The position numbers and the translations under genes are program-made. Below the pieces are notes generated by a model. It was given only the letters and a program-made list of their open reading frames with translations. It did not search any database and had not been told where the DNA came from. Below, piece by piece: positions 8,677-14,537 of a stretch of DNA of 16,062 bases (position 1 is its first letter; each line of letters opens with the position of its first letter). The stretch covers positions 1 through 16,062 of the forward strand of contig CAKRNI010000042.1 in NCBI GenBank assembly GCA_934370915.1, read 5' to 3'. The stretch is from an uncultured Lachnospiraceae bacterium (GTDB lineage: Bacteria > Bacillota > Clostridia > Lachnospirales > Lachnospiraceae).

Positions 8677-8706
8677 TTTTGTTAAGTAATTTTTGTAACT
8701 TTTTGT
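8677..8706 (+). promoter_or_regulatory. Predicted GlnL-binding direct repeats upstream of gltS
   Basis: TTTTGT occurs at 8677-8682, 8691-8696 and 8701-8706. The last two form exactly TTTTGT-AACT-TTTTGT, a 10-base periodic repeat matching the TTTTGT-N4-TTTTGT element reported for B. subtilis GlnL. A related CTTGTTAAG at 8657-8665 lies 21 bases before the TTGTTAAG at 8679-8686. The proximal pair centres about 50 bases upstream of the predicted gltS start, a usual place for an activator. Binding is inferred from the match and the adjacent glnL-type gene. Confidence 0.7.
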
Positions 8707-8713
8707 AACTTTA

Positions 8714-8743
8714 TGATTTTTTTTGAAGGAACATTCTTATACT
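8714..8743 (+). promoter_or_regulatory. gltS promoter with weak -35
   Basis: A good -10 TATACT lies at 8738-8743. The region 17-18 bases upstream (TGATTT, about 8714-8720) is a poor -35; a TTGAAG at 8723-8728 is too close. A strong -10 without a -35 fits an activator-dependent promoter, with the direct repeats immediately upstream. The predicted start is near 8750. Confidence 0.55.
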
Positions 8744-8777
8744 CTGATCATAAAAGGTATGGAGGTATAACAAAACT

Positions 8778-9968
8778 ATGTTACAAATTGAGCTTAACAT
8801 GTATCAGGCAGTCGCAGTTGCTGCTCTCGTTCTGCTTCTTGGACGTTTCCTTGTAAGCAAGATCCCGTTCTTAACAAAATACTGTATCCCTGAACCGGTT
8901 GTCGGCGGCGTTGTCTACGCTGTTGTTCACCTGATCTTAAGATCCGCAGGAATCTTAGAGATTTCCTTTGACAACACATTACAGTCCTTCTTCATGACCG
9001 TATTCTTCTGCAGCGTTGGTTACACCGCATGCTTCCGTCTCTTAAAGAAGGGCGGCGTTCAGGTACTTTTATTCCTGTTAGTTTCCGTTATCATGGTTGC
9101 TCTTCAGAATGGTCTTGGCGCTGTACTTGCCGGTGCTTTCCATCTCGACCCGAGACTTGGTCTTGCGGTTGGTTCCATCCCGATGGTCGGCGGACATGGT
9201 ACCGCAGGCGCATTCGGACCGGTTCTTGAGGAAGCCGGTGTCGCAGGAGCTAACGCGGTTGCGATCGCATCCGCAACCTTCGGTCTTGTTGCCGGCTGTG
9301 TGATCGGCGGACCGCTCGCTTACCGTCGTATCAATTCCCTGAACTTAAAGTCCACAGAGACGGCTACCGGCAGCGATGAGGTTACAGTTGATAAGAACGA
9401 AGTTACCGGCGCAATCGATTCCAGAAGATTCCTGGACAGCGCATTATACCTTGCAATCGCAATCGGTGCCGGCACGATCGTTTCTTTATTCCTTAACAAG
9501 TTAATGACATTCCCGAGCTACATCGGAGCAATGGTTGTTGCCGCTATCATCCGTAACGTTGTTGACGCAACCCACAAAGATATGCCGATGGAAGAGATCA
9601 GCACGATCGGAAGCTTCTCTCTTTCCTTATTCCTTGGTCTCGCAATGATGGGATTAAAGTTATGGCAGCTCGCAGAGCTCGCTCTTCCGATGATCGTAAT
9701 GCTCGCGGCACAGACAGTTCTCATGGCATTCTTCGCTTACTTCGTAGTGTTCAACCTTCTCGGAAAGAACTACGACGCAGCCGTTATGACATCCGGCTTC
9801 TGCGGATTTGGTATGGGTGCTACACCGAACGCTATGGCAAACATGCAGGCGATCACTGCAAAGTATGGTCCGGCTCCGACCGCATACTTCGTAGTACCGT
9901 TAGTTGGAAGCCTGTTCATCGACTTCTTCAATGCACTTATTATTACGACATTTATGAACTTCCTGTAA
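8778..9968 (+). CDS. gltS: Sodium/glutamate symporter
   Basis: A 396-residue sodium-coupled glutamate importer of the GltS family, close to the 401 residues of the E. coli protein. Two inverted halves of hydrophobic segments are joined by a hydrophilic loop (about 185-215). The two re-entrant motifs are both present: GSIPMVGGHGTAGAFGPVLE (132-151) and GFCGFGMGATPNAMANM (340-356). The C-terminal FVVPLVGSLFIDFFNA (371-386) is also typical. The ATG at 8778 follows GGAGG at 8761-8765. It has its own promoter, upstream GlnL-type repeats, and a strong terminator at 10003-10054. The adjacent kinase/regulator pair makes an amino-acid-regulated uptake module likely. Its codon choice is more uniform (many GTT, CTT, TTC, ATC) than the flanking genes, suggesting high expression. 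Confidence 0.93.
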   Translation: MLQIELNMYQAVAVAALVLLLGRFLVSKIPFLTKYCIPEPVVGGVVYAVVHLILRSAGILEISFDNTLQSFFMTVFFCSVGYTACFRLLKKGGVQVLLFLLVSVIMVALQNGLGAVLAGAFHLDPRLGLAVGSIPMVGGHGTAGAFGPVLEEAGVAGANAVAIASATFGLVAGCVIGGPLAYRRINSLNLKSTETATGSDEVTVDKNEVTGAIDSRRFLDSALYLAIAIGAGTIVSLFLNKLMTFPSYIGAMVVAAIIRNVVDATHKDMPMEEISTIGSFSLSLFLGLAMMGLKLWQLAELALPMIVMLAAQTVLMAFFAYFVVFNLLGKNYDAAVMTSGFCGFGMGATPNAMANMQAITAKYGPAPTAYFVVPLVGSLFIDFFNALIITTFMNFL

Positions 9969-10002
9969 GATCCAATTTGGGATCATAGATTGTAATTTTT
10001 GA

Positions 10003-10054
10003 AAAAGGGCCCGCACCGGAATCCTGGGGTATGTTCCGGTGGCTGGGCCCTTTT
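10003..10054. terminator. Bidirectional terminator between gltS and the LysR gene
   Basis: The arms AAAGGGCCC and GGGCCCTTT, with an inner pair CACCGGAA (10014-10021) and TTCCGGTG (10034-10041), form a long GC-rich hairpin. TTTT follows on the plus strand and TTTTTC on the minus strand. It lies between two convergent genes and can end both transcripts. Confidence 0.9.
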
Positions 10055-10098
10055 CCCTGTCTAAAATTTAATTTTTCCTGAGTGACCAGAATTTCTCT

Positions 10099-10989
10099 TT
10101 ATCTTCCTGAAAACAGCTCTATCCCATCGATCATCTGCAATTCTTCTCTCACACACTGAAAAAATCTCCGGATCTGGTCGTCCATCCGGTTCTCTTTTGT
10201 AAGTCCATAGATCGTCATGTCCTCCGGTCCGCCTTCCATCGGGCAGATCCACACATCCTTTCTCTTGAAGCATTTTGCCACAAGAAGCGGGATCACCGCC
10301 CATTTCTTTCCATTCAGAAAATATTCCAGGAATTCCATCTTATCCGCTGTGAGACTCGGATTTGCGTCCGTTGGAAACCAACGGCTGTGCCAGATATCAT
10401 ATTCCGGATTCCATGGCAGCCGGATCTGTTCTTCCGGATCCAGCATATCCGGAGTCACTCGCCCTGTTTCTCTCCAGCTCTCACCACCGGCAAACACGAA
10501 CGGCTCCCGGAACACAGGGAACGGAACCACACTTCTGGAATTCAAAAGATCCGAGACCAGAGCCACATCAACACTTCCATTTTCCACATACCCATAAATA
10601 TCAGAAGAACGCCCCGTCTTAAATTCGATGCTGCAGGTGTCCCGATCGGACATCATTTCATTCAGCACGGCCGGCATCAGATAAAAGGCAATGCTGTTCA
10701 CTGTGCTGACCCGCAAAAGCGGACTTTTCTTTCTTCTCGGTATCTCCTCTGCCTCCCTGTAAAGTGTTAAAAGGCGTTCCGCGACCGAAACGAACTCTTT
10801 TCCATTCTCCGTAAGTTCCACACTTCTCTGCCCCCGTCCACGTTCAAACAGGCTGTATCCCAGCTCCTCTTCCACAGATTTCATCCTGCGGCTCATAGCC
10901 GGCTGTGTGATAAAAAGCCGTTCTGCCGCTGCTGAGATACTGCCGTACTGGAGAACTGTCAGAAATGCCTCCAACTCCGTTTTTGTCAT
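10099..10989 (-). CDS. LysR-family transcriptional regulator
   Basis: A 296-residue LysR-type regulator. The N-terminal winged helix-turn-helix is clear: ELEAFLTVLQYGSISAAAER followed by LFITQPAMSRRMKSVEEELG and LFERGRGQRSVELTENG (about residues 4-65). A linker helix leads to a periplasmic-binding-protein-like effector domain starting near LLRVSTVNSIAFYLMPAVLN. The effector is not recognisable. The ATG at 10989 is chosen because it places the HTH at the normal position and has GGAG six bases upstream. An in-frame GTG at 11019, with AAAGGA upstream, would add ten residues (MKKSERTEII) and cannot be excluded. It is divergent from the MATE transporter gene, with overlapping promoters, the classic arrangement for LysR control of its neighbour. 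Confidence 0.9.
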   Translation of the reverse strand: MTKTELEAFLTVLQYGSISAAAERLFITQPAMSRRMKSVEEELGYSLFERGRGQRSVELTENGKEFVSVAERLLTLYREAEEIPRRKKSPLLRVSTVNSIAFYLMPAVLNEMMSDRDTCSIEFKTGRSSDIYGYVENGSVDVALVSDLLNSRSVVPFPVFREPFVFAGGESWRETGRVTPDMLDPEEQIRLPWNPEYDIWHSRWFPTDANPSLTADKMEFLEYFLNGKKWAVIPLLVAKCFKRKDVWICPMEGGPEDMTIYGLTKENRMDDQIRRFFQCVREELQMIDGIELFSGR

Positions 10990-11061
10990 AATGATCTCCG
11001 TCCTCTCCGATTTCTTCACTACAAATCCTTTATTCTGCTCAAAATATATCGTTTTGATTAT

Positions 11062-11090
11062 ATTTTACTTTTTAATTATTCATTTTTCAA
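11062..11090 (-). promoter_or_regulatory. Promoter of the LysR gene
   Basis: On the minus strand TTGAAA (11085-11090), a 17-base spacer and TAAAAT (11062-11067). The predicted start is near 11055. An ATATC-GTTTT-GATTATAT imperfect inverted repeat at about 11045-11063 abuts the -10 and could be an autoregulatory site. Confidence 0.55.
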
Positions 11091-11112
11091 TTAATATTTT
11101 CTGTGATACACT
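11084..11112 (+). promoter_or_regulatory. Candidate promoter of the MATE gene, overlapping the LysR promoter
   Basis: TTTTCA (11084-11089), 17 bases, then TACACT (11107-11112). Both elements are weak, as expected if an activator is needed. The -35 element occupies almost the same bases as the -35 of the divergent LysR gene. The predicted leader is about 110 bases, with no feature recognised in it. Confidence 0.35.
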
Positions 11113-11231
11113 GATTTCTGTGAAGGTACTGAACCATCAGATTTGGCACCAGCCGGAGCAGCGCATAGAATTTGGAGTACGCAGTGCGGAACATCCGGTA
11201 TCAGAAGATTATATTTCAGGAGTACATAACC

Positions 11232-12593
11232 ATGAACCAGACCTCTTTACTTTCCGGCAATATCCGACAGCAGATCTTAACCCTCGCCGTTCCACTGCTG
11301 CTTGGAAACATTTTACAACAGCTTTACAACACTGCCGACTCACTGATCGTGGGCAGATTTCTCGGCACCAACGCCTTTGCCTCTGTGGGAATATCTGGCA
11401 GTCTTATGAACCTTTTTATCTTCATCCTCGACGGCTTCTGCGCCGGGATCACGGTAATCCTCGGTCAGTTCTACGGAAGCGGTGACAGAAAAAAATACCG
11501 CGAGGAAGTCTTCACCGCCCTTCTTCTCGGCATGATCATCGTCCTTATCATCAGCGGTGTATGTACCGTCTTTCTGAATCCGATCTTAAACCTGATCCAC
11601 ACCCCAGAGGAACTCATTCCTTACGCTGAATCCTACCTTTTCATTATCCTCGCAGGGCTTCCTTTTACCTGTCTTTATAACCTTTTATCCGGAATCCTGC
11701 GGTCTATCGGCAACACCAGAGTTGCCCTGTCTTTTCTCGCTGCCGCCATCACAGTGAACATTGCTCTGGACTTTCTCTTTATCGGCATTCTGAGACTTGG
11801 AACCGGCGGTGCTGCCGCGGCCACGATCCTGTCACAGTTTTTCTCCGCAATCTGCTGTTTTCTGTATCTGCGGGATACTTATCCGGGACTGCTCTGCCGC
11901 AGAGAAGATATTGGTGCTCATAAGGATCTTATGATCCACACTCTGCGCTACGGTCTCATCTCGGCGCTTCAGGCCTCCAGCCTGTATATCGGAAAGATTC
12001 TCGTTCAGGGCAGTGTCAATACACTCGGAACACCGGGAATCGCCGCCTATACGGCATCGACCCGCATTGAGGGATTCGCGAATTCCTTCGGTGACAGCGG
12101 AGGAAATGCGGTCTCCGTCATGGTCTCCCAGAATCTTGGAGCCGGAAATCATGACCGGGTGAAAAAAAGTCTATTTTGGGGGCTGATGTTAAACTGGACG
12201 GTCTGTGTGGTGATCTCCCTTTTCATGTTCTTTGGTTCCGATCCTGCACTCCGGCTGTTTTTGAGTTCTTCAGACGAGCTGGCTCTCTATTACGGAAACA
12301 GTTATATAAGGCTGATCTCTGTTTTCTATATATTCTGCTTTACAGGAAGTGCTTACATGGGGTATTTTAAAGGACAGGGCTACATGGTCACCGCCTTCTG
12401 CGGAACAACCCTGCACATTATTTTCCGTGCGATCTGTTCCGCCATCATGATCGGAAAGATGGGGCTCACCGCGGTTGCTCTCTTTTCCGGTCTCGGCTGG
12501 ATACTCTGCGTGACATTCCTGACGATCAATTTTATCCGGATCCGGATCGCTGAGCAAAACGTAAACCTTCCATCCTCCCATGATCCTTACTGA
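11232..12593 (+). CDS. MATE-family multidrug/metabolite efflux transporter
   Basis: A 453-residue membrane transporter of the multidrug and toxic compound extrusion family, normally driven by a sodium or proton gradient. Twelve hydrophobic segments fall in two homologous halves. The first begins with AVPLLLGNILQQLYNTADSL and IVGRFLG. The second has SALQASSLYIGKILVQGSVN followed by a GTPGIAAYTASTRIEGFANS-type stretch and MVSQNLGAG. The ATG at 11232 is preferred: it has AGGAG nine bases upstream and gives the family's usual start, MNQTSLLSGNIRQQIL. The reading frame stays open 20 codons further back (11172), but that extension lacks a ribosome binding site. It is divergent from the LysR regulator that probably controls it. 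No clear terminator directly follows. The substrate is unknown. Confidence 0.9.
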   Translation: MNQTSLLSGNIRQQILTLAVPLLLGNILQQLYNTADSLIVGRFLGTNAFASVGISGSLMNLFIFILDGFCAGITVILGQFYGSGDRKKYREEVFTALLLGMIIVLIISGVCTVFLNPILNLIHTPEELIPYAESYLFIILAGLPFTCLYNLLSGILRSIGNTRVALSFLAAAITVNIALDFLFIGILRLGTGGAAAATILSQFFSAICCFLYLRDTYPGLLCRREDIGAHKDLMIHTLRYGLISALQASSLYIGKILVQGSVNTLGTPGIAAYTASTRIEGFANSFGDSGGNAVSVMVSQNLGAGNHDRVKKSLFWGLMLNWTVCVVISLFMFFGSDPALRLFLSSSDELALYYGNSYIRLISVFYIFCFTGSAYMGYFKGQGYMVTAFCGTTLHIIFRAICSAIMIGKMGLTAVALFSGLGWILCVTFLTINFIRIRIAEQNVNLPSSHDPY

Positions 12594-12650
12594 CGCTGGA
12601 TCCTTCTTCCCGTGCAGGGAGACAGGCATGTTCTGAGCTGAAAATCCTGT

Positions 12651-12691
12651 ATGATACAGCGGCCGTAGCAGACGTAGCAGAATCGTATCAT
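12651..12691. repeat. Inverted repeat with a 9-bp tandem repeat after the MATE gene
   Basis: ATGATAC (12651-12657) and GTATCAT (12685-12691) form a 7-bp inverted repeat. Between them CGTAGCAGA occurs twice in tandem (12664-12672 and 12673-12681). It might act as a weak 3' end for the MATE transcript, but it lacks a T-run. Confidence 0.4.
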
Positions 12692-12697
12692 TTCCCC

Positions 12698-12726
12698 TTG
12701 CATTCTTCCTCCTGCAGTGCTATAAT
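12698..12726 (+). promoter_or_regulatory. Strong promoter of the BCCT transporter gene
   Basis: TTGCAT (12698-12703), 17 bases, and a consensus TATAAT (12721-12726) with the extended -10 TG (TGCTATAAT). The predicted start is near 12733. Confidence 0.75.
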
Positions 12727-12762
12727 GTTCAATATCTTGATAAATATTTAATTTTTGAACAT
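12725..12762. promoter_or_regulatory. Inverted repeat overlapping the BCCT promoter start, possible operator
   Basis: ATGTTCAA (12725-12732) and TTGAACAT (12755-12762) are exact 8-bp inverted arms with centres 30 bases apart, about three DNA turns. The left arm covers the end of the -10 and the transcript start. The right arm ends just before the AGGAGG site (12766-12771). The position suits a repressor operator. Alternatively the transcript could fold here and hide the ribosome binding region. Confidence 0.45.
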
Positions 12763-12780
12763 CGTAGGAGGTTTCAAATT

Positions 12781-14307
12781 ATGAGTTCCAAAAATTCCGA
12801 AACACCATTAAAAGACCGGATCGACTGGGTCACTGTGATCGTGCCGTTCCTTGCGATCCTGGCTCTCTGTGTCTGCTTTATTTTAATTCCGGACGCGTCA
12901 AAGAGCGTTCTTGACACGATCCGCTTTATCCTGGGCGATACCTTCGGCCTGTTCTATCTCGCCGTCGGTCTCTTTGTCTTCCTGCTCTCCCTGTATCTGG
13001 CATTCTCCAGATTCGGTACGATCCGTCTCGGAAAGCCGGATGAAAAGCCGAAATACCCACTGTTCGTGTGGGCCAGCATGATGTTCACCTCCGGCCTCGC
13101 CGCTGACATCCTGTTCTACTCCTTCTGTGAGTGGATCCTCTACGCGAACGATCCGCATATCGCCGAGATGGGTTCCATGCAGACCTGGTCCAGCACCTAC
13201 CCGCTGTTCCACTGGGGTCCGATCCCGTGGGCATTCTATCTGGTACTCGCTGTCTCCTTCGGCTTTATGCTTCATGTAAGAGGCTGTCATAAGCAGAAAT
13301 ACTCGGAAGCCTGCCGCGCACTGCTCGGAAACAGGGTAGACGGTGTTCCCGGAAAGCTCATCGACCTTCTGGCGCTCTTTGCGCTCCTCGCAGGAACCAC
13401 AACAACCTTTGCTCTGGCAACTCCGCTGATGTCCCAGGTCCTGACGACCCTGTTCCACCTTCCATCCTCCAAATGGATAACGATCGCGATTTTAGGCGTC
13501 ACCTGCGTCTTCTACACATATGCCCTGCTCCACGGTATGAAGGGAATCTCCCTCCTCGCAAAGTCCTGTATGTACCTGTTCTTTGCCCTGCTCGCATATG
13601 TGCTGTTCCTCGGCGGTGAAACACGGTATATTCTGGAGACAGGCTTTGCGGCTGTCGGAAATCTCGCTCAGAATTTCCTCGGCCTTGCAACCTTCACAGA
13701 CCCGCAGCGGACTACTTCCTTCCCGCAGAACTGGACGATCTTCTACTGGGCCTACTGGATGGTGTGGTGCGTGGCATCCCCGTTCTTTATCGGATCCATC
13801 TCCCGCGGAAGAACGGTGCGCCAGACGATCCTCGGCGGATATGCCTGCAGCGTCAGCGCTACATTCTTAAGCTTTATCATTTTAGGAAACTACAGTCTCG
13901 GACTTCAGGTAAGCGGAAAGCTGGATGTGATGGCGATCTATGCCGCCGGCAGCGATCTCTATACAACGATCATCGCCATCATCCAGACGCTGCCGCTTGC
14001 ACCGCTCGTCCTTGTACTCCTGATTGTTGCCATGGTGGCCTTCTACGCTACCAGCTTTGACTCCATTGCCCTTGTGGCCTCCTCCTACACCTACCGCCAG
14101 ATCACCGGTGATGAGGAGCCGCACAACGCGGTAAAAGCCTTCTGGGCGATCCTGTTGATCCTGCTTCCTATGGCACTTGTATTTTCCGACAGTTCCATGG
14201 CAAACCTGCAGAGTGTCTCCATCATTGCAGCGTTTCCGGTAGCGTTTGTAATCCTGCTGATCATCGCGAGCTTCTTAAAGGACGCGTCGGATTACCTGAA
14301 ATCATAA
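12781..14307 (+). CDS. BCCT-family quaternary amine transporter
   Basis: A 508-residue transporter of the betaine/choline/carnitine family with about twelve membrane helices. The family signature in helix 8 reads NWTIFYWAYWMVW (317-329), where the usual W-x-W-W is W-A-Y-W; ISRGRTVR (340-347) follows. In helix 3 the glycine-rich substrate motif of betaine carriers (GMGIG) is replaced by SGLAAD (104-109). D109 aligns with the aspartate of choline carriers such as BetT (GIGID). This hints at a cationic substrate such as choline rather than betaine, but the other glycines are missing, so substrate and coupling ion are open. The N-terminus (1-14) is short, and the C-terminus ends soon after the last helix, without the long osmosensory tail of BetP. 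The ATG at 12781 follows AGGAGG. It is a single-gene unit with strong promoter and terminator. Confidence 0.92.
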   Translation: MSSKNSETPLKDRIDWVTVIVPFLAILALCVCFILIPDASKSVLDTIRFILGDTFGLFYLAVGLFVFLLSLYLAFSRFGTIRLGKPDEKPKYPLFVWASMMFTSGLAADILFYSFCEWILYANDPHIAEMGSMQTWSSTYPLFHWGPIPWAFYLVLAVSFGFMLHVRGCHKQKYSEACRALLGNRVDGVPGKLIDLLALFALLAGTTTTFALATPLMSQVLTTLFHLPSSKWITIAILGVTCVFYTYALLHGMKGISLLAKSCMYLFFALLAYVLFLGGETRYILETGFAAVGNLAQNFLGLATFTDPQRTTSFPQNWTIFYWAYWMVWCVASPFFIGSISRGRTVRQTILGGYACSVSATFLSFIILGNYSLGLQVSGKLDVMAIYAAGSDLYTTIIAIIQTLPLAPLVLVLLIVAMVAFYATSFDSIALVASSYTYRQITGDEEPHNAVKAFWAILLILLPMALVFSDSSMANLQSVSIIAAFPVAFVILLIIASFLKDASDYLKS

Positions 14308-14313
14308 AATACG

Positions 14314-14366
14314 AAACGTACGGATCGATCACTTTTATCACAAAGTCTGATCCGTACGTTTTTCTT
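14314..14366 (+). terminator. Terminator after the BCCT gene
   Basis: AAACGTACGGATC (14314-14326) and GATCCGTACGTTT (14349-14361) are exact 13-bp inverted arms around a 22-base loop, followed by TTCTT, beginning seven bases after the stop codon. Confidence 0.85.
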
Positions 14367-14422
14367 AAACAATTTGTAATTCCCCTGCCACATATTTACC
14401 ACAAGTTGACGGGAAAATACCA

Positions 14423-14450
14423 TTGTCATAAATTGGAATTCTGGTATAAT
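14423..14450 (+). promoter_or_regulatory. Promoter of the cell-wall repeat protein gene
   Basis: TTGTCA (14423-14428), a 16-base spacer and consensus TATAAT (14445-14450) with an extended -10 TG (TGGTATAAT). The predicted start is near 14457, giving a leader of about 80 bases. A second -35-like TTGACG lies just upstream at 14406-14411. Confidence 0.7.
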
Positions 14451-14477
14451 AGAATATGTAAACAATTTGAGAATTTT

Positions 14478-14509
14478 CAGCAGCCGGGAAAACAACAATC
14501 TGGCTGCTG
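14478..14509 (+). promoter_or_regulatory. Leader hairpin upstream of the repeat protein gene
   Basis: CAGCAGCC (14478-14485) and GGCTGCTG (14502-14509) are exact 8-bp arms with a 16-base loop, within the predicted untranslated leader. It ends 14 bases before the GAGGAGG site. No T-run follows, so it is not an attenuator-type terminator. A role in mRNA stability or protein binding is possible. Confidence 0.45.
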
Positions 14510-14537
14510 TTACAATTTCCATGAGGAGGAAAATTAA

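Noticed and set aside
10990..11019. GTG start adding ten residues to the LysR protein
   Set aside because: Possible by its AAAGGA site, but the ATG at 10989 places the helix-turn-helix at the normal distance and also has a ribosome binding site. Kept as an alternative only.
11172..11231. Twenty-codon N-terminal extension of the MATE protein
   Set aside because: There is no ribosome binding site before 11172, while the ATG at 11232 has AGGAG at good spacing and gives the usual family N-terminus.
12898..13458. 186-codon minus-strand open frame opposite the BCCT gene
   Set aside because: Antisense shadow with Glu/Gly-rich, domain-free translation; the plus-strand frame has clear BCCT motifs.
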